Counted from the stretch's first letter, positions 7,497 through 16,785 are shown. The stretch: DNA of 64,000 bases from CAISIP01 sp038326025 (GCA_038326025.1 JBBQJP010000015.1:1-64000); one strand, 5' to 3'. Notes: generated from the sequence alone by a model not told the origin. Translations and numbers: made by a program.

Positions 7497-9105
7497 GCCG
7501 GCGCGCCGCGCTTGCGCACTGCTGACGCTGGCCTGGGCCGGCTTTGCGATGGCGGCCGACCCGCCGGTTGCGACGCTGGCGCTGATCCTGCGTGACGGTG
7601 ACACGTTGATCGGCATCAGCCAGCGTTATCTGGAATCGGCGCACCGCTGGCAGGCGCTGCAGCGGTTCAATCGGATTGCCGATCCGCGCAAGCTCCAGCC
7701 TGGCGCACCACTGCAGATTCCAATTGACTGGCTGCGTTGGTCGGTGTTGCCGGTGGAGGTGGTTCATGTGCGCGCTCCGGTGATCGGCAATCGCGGGCCG
7801 CTGGCCGTGGGCATGCAGCTGACACAAGGCGACAGTTTCGACACCGGTGAGCAAGGCGCGCTTACGTTGCGCTTTGCCGACGGCGCTCTGGCGGCGTTCG
7901 CGCCACAAACCCGTGCCACGCTGGGCCTGGCGCGCGAGACGCCGTTTGGCGGCGTCACGTCCACCCGGATTGACCTCGAACGTGGCGCGGTTGAAACCAC
8001 GGTCACGCCGCTGCGCACACCGGCATCACGCTTCGATGTGCGCACACCCCGTGTTGTCACGGCGGTGCGCGGTACGCGGTTTCGCGTCGCCCAGGACGAA
8101 CAGGCCAGCCGGCACGAGGTGCTCGAAGGCCGTGTGACGGCGCAGGGCGAGCGAGCCGGCGCCACCGATATCGTACAAGGCACGGGTCTGCGCGCGCAAG
8201 GCGGCCAGCTTGGCGACGTGGTACGCCTGCTGCCCGCGCCCGATCTGTCGGCGATACCGCAGCGCATAGCGCGCACATCGTTTTTGCTGCAGGTGCCGCC
8301 GATGGCTGGCGCCACCGGCTGGCGATGGCAGGTGGCGCGCGACGGCGCGTTTGTACAGCGCGAGCAGGAGGCGCGCACGGTCGAACCGAGCTGGCTGCTG
8401 ACCGGCCTGCCCGATGGCGCCTACCAGTTGCGCGTGCGCGCCGCCGATGCCCAGTCGCTTGAGGGCGTCGATGCCCAGGTGGGTTTTGTGCTGGCAGCAC
8501 GGCCTGAGCCGCCGCTGCGGGTGAGTCCGCGCGATGGCGCCAGTGTGCTCGCTGGCACGCCGCTGATCTGGGCCGATGTGTCCGGGTCGCCGCGTTATCG
8601 CCTGCAGGTGGCGCGTGACGCCCAATTTGCCGACCGCGTGGTCGATCAGGTGGGTATCAGTGGTTCACGCCACGGCTTCGAGCCGGCCCTGGTGCCGGGT
8701 GTCTACTACTGGCGGCTGGCGACCGAACGTGCCGACGGCAGCATGGGGCCGTGGGGTGATCCCGCAGGTTTCACGGTGCTCGAACCCTCGGCTATGGCGC
8801 CACCGCAGCAGGGCGCATCCGGCCTGCAACTGGACTGGTCGGGCCCGGCCGGTTTCCGCCATCAGGTGCAGTTGTCGCTCAGCCCCGAATTCGCCCAGAC
8901 CGAGTTTGACCAGGTCGTGGACGGCACCCGGATGAATCTGGCGCAGCCCAAGCCCGGCGCCTACCATGTGCGCACCCGGCTGGTGTTGCCCGATGGCAGC
9001 CACGGGCCGTGGTCGGCGGTGCAGCGTTTTGAGGTGGCTGCGCCGCCCGAGCCGCCATCACATCCGTGGTACCTGTTACTGCTTCTGCTGATTCCCTTTT
9101 TGTGA
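7462..9105 (+). CDS. Exported LysM-FecR domain protein with C-terminal membrane anchor
   Basis: The start is ATG 7462 or 7468, both inside the end of the preceding regulator gene, so translation is probably coupled. A signal peptide ends near AGFAMAADPP. A LysM-like domain follows (LILRDGDTLIGISQRYL), then a FecR domain (VGMQLTQGDSFDTGEQG to FDVRTPRVVTAVRGTRFRV), then two or three fibronectin-like segments (YQLRVRAADAQSLEGV, YRLQVARDAQFADRV, YHVRTRLVLPDGSHGPW), and a hydrophobic C-terminal tail. FecR domains of this type occur beside CHASE2 sensor genes, as here. Likely role: periplasmic partner of the neighbouring kinase, possibly binding cell wall. The about 547-residue protein lacks a FecR-type sigma-factor partner. 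Confidence 0.82.
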   Translation: MPMVIASNPWLEPARRACALLTLAWAGFAMAADPPVATLALILRDGDTLIGISQRYLESAHRWQALQRFNRIADPRKLQPGAPLQIPIDWLRWSVLPVEVVHVRAPVIGNRGPLAVGMQLTQGDSFDTGEQGALTLRFADGALAAFAPQTRATLGLARETPFGGVTSTRIDLERGAVETTVTPLRTPASRFDVRTPRVVTAVRGTRFRVAQDEQASRHEVLEGRVTAQGERAGATDIVQGTGLRAQGGQLGDVVRLLPAPDLSAIPQRIARTSFLLQVPPMAGATGWRWQVARDGAFVQREQEARTVEPSWLLTGLPDGAYQLRVRAADAQSLEGVDAQVGFVLAARPEPPLRVSPRDGASVLAGTPLIWADVSGSPRYRLQVARDAQFADRVVDQVGISGSRHGFEPALVPGVYYWRLATERADGSMGPWGDPAGFTVLEPSAMAPPQQGASGLQLDWSGPAGFRHQVQLSLSPEFAQTEFDQVVDGTRMNLAQPKPGAYHVRTRLVLPDGSHGPWSAVQRFEVAAPPEPPSHPWYLLLLLLIPFL

Positions 9106-9112
9106 GCCACCC

Positions 9113-11047
9113 ATGAACCATGCGGCAGGTCGCCATCTGCGGGAATGGGGCCTGTTGTCGGTGTTGCTGCTCGGCTTTCTGCTGCTGGCACAACGCGCTC
9201 ATTGGTTCGAGCGGTTTGACAACGCGCTGTACGACGTCCGCGTGACTTGGACCGGTCGGCTTGCGCCACCGGACATCGTCATCCTGGCCATCGACGAATC
9301 CAGCCTGGCGCGTATCGGCCGTTGGCCGTGGTCACGTCTTGAACTGGCACGCGCCATCGAGCAGCTCACGCAAGCCGGCGCGGGGCCGGTGCTGGTGGAC
9401 GTGATACTGGCCGAAGCTCAGCAGGGGGACCCCAATGCGGACATCCACCTTGCGCAGGCGATTGCCGGCCATGGCCGGGTGGTGTTGCCGGTTTTCATGC
9501 CCGGTGCCGGCGCGCAAGCGGTGCGGCCTTTAGCGCTATTTGCTGCGGCCGCCCGGCTTGGTCATGCCCAGGCGCTGGTCGATTCTGACGGGGTGACGCG
9601 TCGCTACCTGGCGCAGGAGTTTGACAGCCAGTCGCGTTACGACCACCTGGCGCTGGTGTTGCTGGACCTGGCCGCGGGCCGCCCGGCCGCGCCAGGCGCG
9701 CGTTTACCGGTTGAACGGCTGGTGGCGTTCGCCGGGCCAGCCGGACATGTCACCCGGATACCGTTTGCCGACCTGCGCGACGGCCGCATCGCGCCAGAGC
9801 AACTGCGCGGCAAGATGGTGTTGATCGGCGCTACCGCTACCGGACTGGGCGATACCGTGGTCACGCCGCTGGCCGGCATCAACGGGGCCATGCCGGGTGT
9901 CGAGTTCGTTGCCAATGTGCTCGACGCCGAACAGCGCGGCCTGTTGCGCCAGACCGTGTCGGTGACCACGCAGATGGTGCTGGGGGCCACCATCGTGTCG
10001 CTTTATCTGCTGTCGCTGCTGCTGTTGTCGCCAAGGCGCGCGCTGATGTTGACGATCCTGGTCGCAGCGGGGTTGCCGCTGCTGGCCTGGACGGTATTGG
10101 GCTACATCGGCTGGTGGTGGCCGAATGCGGCCGTGGTGCTGACGGTGTTGCTGGCCTATCCGTTGTGGAGCTGGCGCCGTCTCGAGGCCAGCCTGGCGAC
10201 GATGACGCGCGAGACCGCGCGCATGGCCGGACTGCTGCATCCCGGTGCACAACAACATCCGAACACTCCGCATGGGCCGCATTTCCTCGATCCGGTGGAA
10301 AACCGCATTGCAGCGATCACCCGGGCGGTGGATGAAGTTGCCGATGCGTTGGCGGTCGGTGGTGACAGCCTGCAAAGCCTGCAATACCGCGACGACATGA
10401 TGCGCCACCTGGCGCACGACCTGCGCTCACCACTGGTGTCGCTGCGCGCGCTGGCCGACCAGCTGCGTACAGACGGCACGGCCGAACATGCGGCGATGAT
10501 CGCGCGCGTCGATGCCTGCGCGCGGCGTTCGCTCGACCTGACCGAGCAGTTCCTGCTGATCGGGCGCGCGCAGTCGGTGGACAGCAGCGGGTTTGCCGAG
10601 GTGGACCTGGCCCAGCTGCTGCACAACTGCGCAGACGATCTGTGGGAGGACGCGCAAGCCCAGGGCGCGCGCGTATTGCGCCAGTGCAAGCCGGACCTGG
10701 CACTCGTGATGGGGGATGAACGGCTGCTGCGCCGGGCCGTGTTGAATCTGGGCTGGAATGCCTTGCGCCACGGACCCCGTGGCGGCGTGGTCACCTTGTC
10801 GCTGGAGTCGGTCGATGGCGCCTATCTGCTGGCCGTGCACGATCAGGGCGCTGGTTTCATGCAAGCCGAATTTGCCGCGTTGAGCGAACGATATGCCAGT
10901 GGCCAGCCAGCGGCCAAGGGACACGGCCTCGGGCTGGCCCTGGTACGGCTGGTCGCAGAAAAACATGCGGCGCAGGTGGTGATAACGCAACCGACAGAGG
11001 GGGGCTTTCGGATCGCTCTGCAACTGCAGGCTGTGCCAGGACCGTGA
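9113..11047 (+). CDS. CHASE2-domain sensor histidine kinase
   Basis: The 644-residue protein has an N-terminal membrane helix (about 12-28), a periplasmic CHASE2 domain (FDNALYDVRVTWTGR, VILAIDESSLARIGRWPW, through LIGATATGLGDTV), two or three membrane helices (about 285-350), and a cytoplasmic kinase: phospho-His435 in MRHLAHDLRSPLVSLRA, then an ATPase with N box LNLGWNALRHGPRG and G boxes DQGAGF and GHGLGLALV. It begins seven bases after the LysM-FecR gene and completes a three-gene unit with the OmpR-type regulator. With that regulator frameshifted, the pathway may be silent in this strain unless the frameshift is a sequencing error. Confidence 0.92.
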   Translation: MNHAAGRHLREWGLLSVLLLGFLLLAQRAHWFERFDNALYDVRVTWTGRLAPPDIVILAIDESSLARIGRWPWSRLELARAIEQLTQAGAGPVLVDVILAEAQQGDPNADIHLAQAIAGHGRVVLPVFMPGAGAQAVRPLALFAAAARLGHAQALVDSDGVTRRYLAQEFDSQSRYDHLALVLLDLAAGRPAAPGARLPVERLVAFAGPAGHVTRIPFADLRDGRIAPEQLRGKMVLIGATATGLGDTVVTPLAGINGAMPGVEFVANVLDAEQRGLLRQTVSVTTQMVLGATIVSLYLLSLLLLSPRRALMLTILVAAGLPLLAWTVLGYIGWWWPNAAVVLTVLLAYPLWSWRRLEASLATMTRETARMAGLLHPGAQQHPNTPHGPHFLDPVENRIAAITRAVDEVADALAVGGDSLQSLQYRDDMMRHLAHDLRSPLVSLRALADQLRTDGTAEHAAMIARVDACARRSLDLTEQFLLIGRAQSVDSSGFAEVDLAQLLHNCADDLWEDAQAQGARVLRQCKPDLALVMGDERLLRRAVLNLGWNALRHGPRGGVVTLSLESVDGAYLLAVHDQGAGFMQAEFAALSERYASGQPAAKGHGLGLALVRLVAEKHAAQVVITQPTEGGFRIALQLQAVPGP

Positions 11048-11099
11048 GACCCCGCGCGACGTACACACGCGACAATCGGACGCAACAGGAGGTATATTC

Positions 11100-11684
11100 A
11101 TGGGCAAACGTTTGACACAGATCGCCACCCGCACGGGCGACGATGGAACCACCGGACTGGGTGACAACACCCGGGTACCGAAAAATGACCTGCGTGTGCA
11201 CGCCATGGGCGATGTGGACGAACTCAACTCGTTTATCGGCGTGTTGTTGTGCGAGGACATGCCCGCAGGCGTGCGGGAGTTGTTGATCGAGGTCCAGCAC
11301 CAGTTGTTCAACCTGGGCGGCGAGTTGTCGATCCCGGGTTACGAACTTCTCAAGCCCGAAGCCTTGCTGGTACTCGATCAGGCGCTGGCCGAACACAACG
11401 AGGCCCTGCCCCGATTGGAGGAGTTCATTCTGCCGGCCGGTACCCGGGCTGCGTCTCTGGCCCATGTCTGCCGCACTGTGGCGCGGCGCGCCGAACGTGC
11501 GGTGATTGCCTTGCAGGGACGTGACGACCTCAAGCCCACACCGCGCCAGTACCTGAACCGCCTGAGTGACCTGATGTTCGTGTTGTCGCGCGTGCTCAAT
11601 CGCCACCGTAGCGATGGCACCGTGGGCGACGACGTGTACTGGAAAAGCGAGCGAATGGCGCGTGGCGAGGGACAGGGCGACTGA
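11100..11684 (+). CDS. PduO-type cob(I)alamin adenosyltransferase
   Basis: The 194-residue protein transfers the adenosyl group of ATP to cob(I)alamin to make coenzyme B12. The N-terminal ATP-binding motif TRTGDDGTTGLGDNTRVPK at about 10-28 and the later RTVARRAERAV and YLNRLSDLMFVLSRVLNR helices are characteristic of the PduO/MMAB family. A strong AGGAGG lies just before the ATG. No cobalamin-biosynthesis genes flank it; B12 is also used by the split methionine synthase further along, although that enzyme uses methylcobalamin. Cytoplasmic, trimeric in known members. Confidence 0.95.
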   Translation: MGKRLTQIATRTGDDGTTGLGDNTRVPKNDLRVHAMGDVDELNSFIGVLLCEDMPAGVRELLIEVQHQLFNLGGELSIPGYELLKPEALLVLDQALAEHNEALPRLEEFILPAGTRAASLAHVCRTVARRAERAVIALQGRDDLKPTPRQYLNRLSDLMFVLSRVLNRHRSDGTVGDDVYWKSERMARGEGQGD

Positions 11685-11723
11685 CACGCCCGAGGTCATC
11701 CGACGGCGTCGGGTGTGGCTGTC

Positions 11724-13022
11724 CTAGGCCCGGAACACGCCGTCCAGTGAACGGTCCCAGGCGTAGCCAGGGAACAGATCGGCGAGCGCCTCCGGCGCCA
11801 GGCCCTGCGTCGCGCGCAGCACTTGCGCCAGGACCGCACGGTAGTCGTTGCGCACCGGCAGGTCGCGTCCCTCGTGCAGGTTGCCGCTGGCCAGGCCGTC
11901 CCAGGCGCCATGCCAGCGCCCGCCGTTTACCCGGGAACCGATCATCCACATGGCATTGCCGTGGCCATGGTCGGTGCCGCGGCTGCCGTTCTCGGAGCAG
12001 GTGCGACCAAACTCGCTGGCCACGACGACCACGTCATCGGGCCGCGAAAAGTCGCGCCGCAGTTGCGCCAGGGCATCGGCCAGACCGGCCAGGTTGTTGG
12101 CCAGCTGGCCACTGACCTGGCCTTGATTGGCATGGGTGTCCCAGCCACCTGCGGACAGGAAGCCCAGGCGCAGGCCGGGATCGGCACGCATCAGCGTGGC
12201 CAGATGGCGGGCGTCCAGGACCAGGCCTCTGGCCGGCCCGGCGCCATTGTTGGCCGCCTGCATCTCGGCGGCTGACATCTCGGCCGTCGCGGCCATGTCG
12301 GTGCGCAGTGTTTCGGCCGTCTGCATGCGACTTTGCGCGCCAGCGCGGAAGTTGCGCGACAACGCGTCATCGCCGCCGTACAGGTTCATCATGGCCTGGC
12401 GCGCCCGGTCGTTCGCCAATGCGCCGCTGCGCGTAGCCGCCTGGCCGCGCGGTACCAGTTGCACAGGTGCCTTGCCGGCCAGGATGGCTGGATTGGCCTC
12501 GCCGACGCCGACGGCGGCGACGCGTTGCGTCGATGTTGCGGACAGGTCGTCCGTCAGACCTGCCAGCCGGTTCATCCAGCCAGCGGCGCTGGTGCTCTTG
12601 CCCGGAATGCCGGACTCGAAGTGGTACTGTGCATCGAAGTGCGAGCGAGTCGGATCGGGTGAGCCGGCCGCCGGTATAAACGTCAAAACACCTTGCTGCC
12701 ACAGCGGGCGCAGGGCCACCATCGCCGGATGCAGTCCGAATTGGCCGTCGAGCTTCAACGCGGTCTGCGTCGTGCCGTCGGGCGGAGCGATCGCGATCCG
12801 GGGCCGGCGGTTGTAGTAGTCAGTGTCGGCATAGGGCACCAGCGCCGAGAGGCCATCGTAGGCGCCGCGCAGCATCACCAGCACCAGGCGTCCGCTGGTA
12901 TTGGCCCTATGGCCGTGTGGCTGGGCAAAAGCCATCGGCGCGGCCCAGGCGCCGGCATAACCGGCGAGCCGTTGCAAAACCTGGCGACGGGAGGGGCCAT
13001 CGGGATGGGACCAGTACGTCAT
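11724..13022 (-). CDS. DUF1501 family exported protein
   Basis: A 432-residue protein beginning with a short twin-arginine-like leader (SRRQVLQRLAGYAGAWAAPMAFAQ), followed by VLVMLRGAYDGLSALVPYAD and FHP/HSHFDAQ-type motifs of the DUF1501 family (sulfatase/alkaline-phosphatase-like fold). Near the end are VVVASEFGRTCSENGSRGTDHGHG, with acidic and histidine residues suited to metal binding, and the start of a NGGRWHGAW segment. It lies nine bases after the DUF1800 gene in the same direction; these two families are nearly always paired. The biochemical activity of either is not established. Confidence 0.93.
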   Translation of the reverse strand: MTYWSHPDGPSRRQVLQRLAGYAGAWAAPMAFAQPHGHRANTSGRLVLVMLRGAYDGLSALVPYADTDYYNRRPRIAIAPPDGTTQTALKLDGQFGLHPAMVALRPLWQQGVLTFIPAAGSPDPTRSHFDAQYHFESGIPGKSTSAAGWMNRLAGLTDDLSATSTQRVAAVGVGEANPAILAGKAPVQLVPRGQAATRSGALANDRARQAMMNLYGGDDALSRNFRAGAQSRMQTAETLRTDMAATAEMSAAEMQAANNGAGPARGLVLDARHLATLMRADPGLRLGFLSAGGWDTHANQGQVSGQLANNLAGLADALAQLRRDFSRPDDVVVVASEFGRTCSENGSRGTDHGHGNAMWMIGSRVNGGRWHGAWDGLASGNLHEGRDLPVRNDYRAVLAQVLRATQGLAPEALADLFPGYAWDRSLDGVFRA

Positions 13023-13031
13023 GCCGGGCTC

Positions 13032-14603
13032 CTACTTGACCATGAAATCGGGACTGGCCAGCATCAGCCCGGCCCGCAGCGCCGGCGGTGACTGGGCGAT
13101 CGTGTCCAGCGTGGCCCTTGAGAGAAAGCGGCGCAGGAATGCGGGCTCCGGTGTCTGGCGCGCCAATACCAACGCGAAGTCGGCGCGGCGTGTCAGCGCC
13201 TCGGGCACCATCCAGGTGGCGGCGTCGAAGCGGTAGCCGTCTGGGGTCTGCCAGCTGTGCATCGGTTGTCCGGTCTCGTTCAGGAACGCCAGCGTCAGGC
13301 CGATGCGGCGCCGATCCGGCGCTGCCGTGGCCGAGCCGCCCATGCTGTCCTGGACGGCGGTCAGGCTGGACACGGCGAAGTCCAGCGGTGTCTTGAACAA
13401 GCGGTTCTCGCCGGCCCAGAATTCAGGTGATTGCAGCAGGCTGCGCATGACCAGCCGAAGATCACCCTGTGTGTCGACAAAGGTCTGTGCCAGCCGTTGC
13501 ACCAAGGCCGATGGGGCTGTGTCGCTGACGAAATACTGCGTCAGTCGGGTGCACACGCGCCGCGCCGTGGACGGATGGCGCGCCAGCATGCGGATCGCCT
13601 CCTCGCCTTCACGCGCGCCGCCGCCGAGCAGGCCCCGCGGGAAGTCCTGGCCCAGCAAGCGCTTGGTGCCGCTGTCGTGCAGCCGCGCGATGAACTGAAA
13701 GCCATCCGCATCGCGCGGTGATACGGTCCAGCCGGTCAGGATGCGGGCCAGCTCACGCACGTCGGTTTGGGTATATCCGCCGTCGACGCCCAGCGGGTGC
13801 AGCTCCATCAGTTCGCGTGCGTAGTTCTCGTTCAGACCACGTGCCTGACCATCGCGCCCGCGCGTGCCTTCGGCCACGCTCTGGAACTGGTCGAGATAGA
13901 ACAACATGGCCGGGTGGCGTGCACTGGCCAGCAGCAGATCCTCGAATTTTCCCAGTGCATGGGTCCGCGCCACGTTCACTGCATAGTGGCCGACGAAGGG
14001 GCGCACCGGGCCTTTGCGCGCGTACATGTTGAAATGGTTGAACCAGAACTCGGTCAGGCGTGCCAGCAACGGGTTTTCCAGCTCCGGCTGGCTGGCGCTG
14101 TACAGCCGCCAGGCGGCGGCCTGCTGCAGCATCGCGAGGTTGAAATAACGCGGGCCCATGTCGGTCAGGAACTGCTGGCGCAGCCGGGTCTGCATGGCGG
14201 GTCCGGTCTCGTCCGCCGCGTCGGAGCGGATCTCGCGGATCGCTTCACGCTCCCTGCGTGCGCCTGCGAACAACGCGGGCAGTGGCGCGTTGAACCCCGC
14301 CAACTCGGGCGGCAAAGCCGGCAGCTTGCGGGCCGCGGCATGGGCCGCATCCACTTGTTGCAGGGCCCAGGCCTGCGCCGAAGCCAGGTCGTTGATGCCC
14401 AGCGCCAGTTGCGCGGTCGGACCGTAACCGACCCGCGACAGGGCACGCCAGGCGGCTGCCTGCGGATTCAGCGAAGTTGCCGCATGAACCGACGCTGCGG
14501 CATGCAAGCCATGGCTCACTGGCCATGCTGCGGCGGCAGTCAAGGCCTTGAGCAAAGAGCGTCGGCGCATGGGGTGCGTGCCAGGGGATCGGTGGTTCAG
14601 CAT
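13032..14603 (-). CDS. DUF1800 family exported protein
   Basis: This 523-residue protein begins with MLNHRSPGTHPMRRRSLLK; an alternative start at 14570 gives MRRRSLLKALTAAAAW, a twin-arginine-type signal. The body has the family features FNHFNMYARKGPVRPFVGHY, GLNENYARELMELHPLGVDGGYTQ, LARILTGWTVSPRD and WMVPEALTRRADF. DUF1800 proteins are exported and occur with DUF1501 proteins, here nine bases downstream. Function is unknown; a role in export or maturation of an extracellular product is often guessed. A terminator of the preceding thioesterase gene lies just upstream at 14661-14694, so this pair must have its own promoter in a very short space or be reached by read-through. Confidence 0.92.
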   Translation of the reverse strand: MLNHRSPGTHPMRRRSLLKALTAAAAWPVSHGLHAAASVHAATSLNPQAAAWRALSRVGYGPTAQLALGINDLASAQAWALQQVDAAHAAARKLPALPPELAGFNAPLPALFAGARREREAIREIRSDAADETGPAMQTRLRQQFLTDMGPRYFNLAMLQQAAAWRLYSASQPELENPLLARLTEFWFNHFNMYARKGPVRPFVGHYAVNVARTHALGKFEDLLLASARHPAMLFYLDQFQSVAEGTRGRDGQARGLNENYARELMELHPLGVDGGYTQTDVRELARILTGWTVSPRDADGFQFIARLHDSGTKRLLGQDFPRGLLGGGAREGEEAIRMLARHPSTARRVCTRLTQYFVSDTAPSALVQRLAQTFVDTQGDLRLVMRSLLQSPEFWAGENRLFKTPLDFAVSSLTAVQDSMGGSATAAPDRRRIGLTLAFLNETGQPMHSWQTPDGYRFDAATWMVPEALTRRADFALVLARQTPEPAFLRRFLSRATLDTIAQSPPALRAGLMLASPDFMVK

Positions 14604-14660
14604 CGGTTCCAACTCCGGTTGGCGGCGGCCGCGCTGGCGCCGGGTTCCGTATTCCAACGC

Positions 14661-14694
14661 AAAAACGCCCGCGCGGGATGACCCGCCGCCGGCG
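14661..14694 (-). terminator. Probable intrinsic terminator of the thioesterase gene
   Basis: On the minus strand, 12 bases after the thioesterase stop, a GC-rich imperfect hairpin (CGCC...GGCG outer pairs, GCGGG/CCCGC inner pairs around TCAT) is followed directly by TTTTTG. Position and shape fit a rho-independent terminator. Confidence 0.65.
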
Positions 14695-14706
14695 CTTTAC
14701 AAAACA

Positions 14707-15138
14707 TTACCCGCCAGCGCGTGGCGCCAGCACCGCCATGGTGATGCGCGACACGCAGGTCATGTCGCCGGCGTCGTTGCGCATGTCGATCTGCCATACC
14801 TGGGTCGTGCGCCCGATATGTACCGGGCGGGTGATGCCGGTGACCCAGCCGGCGGTGGCGCCCTTGAGGTGGTTGGCATTGATGTCCAGGCCCACACTGC
14901 GATGCCCTTGGGGTGCCGCATATGCCGCACCACAGGAGCCGAGTGTCTCGGCCAGCACGACGGAGACACCGCCATGCAACAGGCCATACGGCTGGCGCGT
15001 GCGGTTGTCGACCGGTATACGTGCGCGGATGAAGTCGTCGCCGACCTCCAGGAACTCCATGCCCAGCCACTCAACGGCGGTGTCCTTGTGGATGGCGGTG
15101 AGAATGTCGACAGTGATGTCCTGTTTCCAGATGCGCAT
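14707..15138 (-). CDS. PaaI-type hotdog-fold thioesterase
   Basis: A 143-residue single-domain protein with the PaaI/YdiI signature: RQPYGLLHGGVSVVLAETLGS, where the HGG loop and the glutamate of AET act in thioester hydrolysis, followed by GLDINANHLKGATAGWVTG. The ATG at 15138 was chosen because homologous thioesterases start just before this point (MRIWKQDITVDILTAIHK); the frame stays open upstream but reads as non-coding. Substrate, probably an aromatic or acyl-CoA, is not determined. It is separated from the receiver gene upstream by 244 bases that include a hairpin. Confidence 0.9.
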   Translation of the reverse strand: MRIWKQDITVDILTAIHKDTAVEWLGMEFLEVGDDFIRARIPVDNRTRQPYGLLHGGVSVVLAETLGSCGAAYAAPQGHRSVGLDINANHLKGATAGWVTGITRPVHIGRTTQVWQIDMRNDAGDMTCVSRITMAVLAPRAGG

Positions 15139-15243
15139 GGGTTGTCCGTGGTGAGGGTTACGGTGGGAGACCGGACAACTATAGTCAAATGTACAAACGC
15201 GAGCGCCTGACACCGGAACGCGGAGTTCATGTGTGGCCTCGCA

Positions 15244-15280
15244 TAAAGGCGCCAACGCCGGCGTCAGACTGCGTTGGCGC
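15244..15280 (-). terminator. Perfect 10-bp inverted repeat followed by TTTAT
   Basis: Between the receiver gene (stop at 15383) and the thioesterase gene, GCGCCAACGC (15249-15258) and GCGTTGGCGC (15271-15280) form a perfect 10-bp stem with a 12-base loop. On the minus strand it is followed by CTTTAT, a weak uridine tract. It would end transcripts of the receiver gene about 100 bases after its stop. The rest of the 15139-15382 gap shows nothing else recognisable. Confidence 0.5.
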
Positions 15281-15382
15281 GTGATGACGGCTGCCAAGCT
15301 GCTGTACCGGGCCGGTCGATTTGTATGGTGATGGCCGTCCGCAGCCGCGTCCGCTGGTGTGAACCCAATGGCAGAACAATGA

Positions 15383-15787
15383 TCAGTGAATGGTCGCAGG
15401 ACCGGTCGCAGTTCCATCTGAAATGCGGCCGCAGTAGTCGATCAGATCCTCGATTTCGCGCGACTTGTCGAACACGCGATCTGCACCCAATTCGGCGCAG
15501 CGCCGACGGATGTCCGCCGTTGCGTAGTTGGTCAGCACGACCCGCCTGGCCTGCACGTTCAACTCCTGCGCCGAGCGCAGTACCCCCAGGCCGGAACCGG
15601 AAGCCAGAAACACGTCGATGATCAACAGGTCGATCGCACGAGTGCCTTGACGCATGCAACGCACCGCGGTCCGTTCGTCGGCCGCCGTGCCTACGACCTT
15701 GACATCCGTCAACTCCTCCAACGTATCGCGCAAGTTGTTTAGGATGACCGGACTGTCTTCGACGATGTAGGTTTTGACAACAGCCAT
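15383..15787 (-). CDS. Single-domain response regulator (receiver only)
   Basis: The 134-residue protein is a lone receiver domain: acidic pair in YIVEDSP, phosphoacceptor Asp in LLIIDVFLASG, Thr in RVVLTNYAT, and Lys in DRVFDKSREIE. It has no output domain. The ATG at 15787 is preferred; the open frame upstream has no receiver homology. It is divergent from a NarL-type regulator gene 365 bases away, and no histidine kinase lies nearby, so its phosphodonor is encoded elsewhere. A phosphate-relay role or protein-protein signalling is likely. Confidence 0.85.
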   Translation of the reverse strand: MAVVKTYIVEDSPVILNNLRDTLEELTDVKVVGTAADERTAVRCMRQGTRAIDLLIIDVFLASGSGLGVLRSAQELNVQARRVVLTNYATADIRRRCAELGADRVFDKSREIEDLIDYCGRISDGTATGPATIH

Positions 15788-16152
15788 GGCGGTAGGAGAC
15801 TGAGGCAATATGTGGCTGACCGGGCTACCGACTAGCCGTGTCACGTCTCCCGCCAGTCGATTTGCCTTGACGTGATTTTCATTCCTGGGTTGGCGCTTTT
15901 TGTCATGGGTGACCTGTCGTGGTTGTGTTGATTTCAGTCCGGGCGGGCCGTGTTGCCTGCATCCTTGCCCCAAAGTTACCTGACACACGGTGACGGGGAC
16001 ATCAGTGCGATGCCCAAAGGCGTGTCGGACAGCGCCCACATGGCCGGCGATCGCACTATGCAACGGCTGGTCGTTGGTTGTAGGATTTTTCTTATCACAG
16101 ATCCAGCGTCGTTCCGATGGTATTTCGCGAAAGGCGAAACTAGACTGAGGCC
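15788..16152. other. Divergent promoter region between two orphan response regulators
   Basis: This 365-base gap holds no credible gene. Next to the rightward gene, TTTCGC (16123-16128) and GCGAAA (16134-16139) form an inverted repeat with a 5-base spacer, ending 13 bases before the ATG at 16153. The sequence from about 16070 to 16110 is AT-rich (GGATTTTTCTTATCACAG) and could hold promoter elements. No RNA structure was recognised. Confidence 0.5.
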
Positions 16153-16785
16153 ATGATCAGAATAGGCATCGTTGACGACCACGCCATCGTGCGGCGGGGC
16201 TTGCGCCATTACCTGGCCGAGCATGTGGACCTGCGTGTCACCGGCGAGGCGAACAACGGGCGCGCGGCATTGGAACTGGCGCGATCCGGCGAGATTGATG
16301 TGTTGCTGCTCGATATCTCCATGCCTGACCAGGGCGGCGTCGAGGCGCTGAAAGCCATCAGGGAGCGATTTCCTGACCTGCCGATCCTGATCCTGAGTGG
16401 CTTCCCGGAGGCGCACTACGCCACCGCCTTGTTGCGGCAGGGGGCGAACGGATATCTGAACAAGGAGTGCGACCCGCAGGAAATCGTTCAAGCGATCCAT
16501 ACGGTTTTCCGGGGTCGCAAGTACATCAGCCCCGCTGTGGCCGAACTGCTGGCCGACAAGGCTTCCGGAGAAGCTGAACAACCGGCGCACGCGCAGTTGT
16601 CGGAGCGCGAACTGCAGGTGTTCCTGCGCCTGGCCAAGGGCGAGACGATCGGCAACATGGCACAGTGCATGTTTCTGAGTGTCAAGACCGTGAGCACCTA
16701 TCGCACGCGGGTGCTTGAAAAACTCAAGCTGTCCAGCAACAGTGACCTGACGTACTACGCGTTGACCAACGGCCTCATACAGTAA
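16153..16785 (+). CDS. NarL/FixJ-family response regulator
   Basis: A 210-residue regulator with a canonical receiver (IVDDHAIVRRGL, phospho-Asp in VLLLDISMPDQGG, Ser in LILSGFPE, Lys in GYLNKECDP) and a LuxR-type DNA-binding domain (LSERELQVFLRLAKGETIGNMA, LSVKTVSTYRTRVLEKL). It is in the same class as UvrY/GacA/BvgA. No kinase gene is adjacent. It is divergent from the single-domain receiver gene and probably shares regulation with it through the gap between them. Confidence 0.93.
   Translation: MIRIGIVDDHAIVRRGLRHYLAEHVDLRVTGEANNGRAALELARSGEIDVLLLDISMPDQGGVEALKAIRERFPDLPILILSGFPEAHYATALLRQGANGYLNKECDPQEIVQAIHTVFRGRKYISPAVAELLADKASGEAEQPAHAQLSERELQVFLRLAKGETIGNMAQCMFLSVKTVSTYRTRVLEKLKLSSNSDLTYYALTNGLIQ

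Noticed and set aside
6346..9105. A 919-residue frame joining a dehydrogenase-region antisense leader, a receiver and a LysM-FecR protein
   Set aside because: Its N-terminal 158 codons are antisense to the dehydrogenase gene and promoter sequence, and the join between regulator and FecR protein is explained by one missing base at 7381-7386.
11685..11717. Imperfect hairpin CACGCCCGA/TCGGGTGTG after the cobalamin adenosyltransferase gene
   Set aside because: One G-U pair, a 15-base loop and no T-run on either side; too weak to call a terminator.
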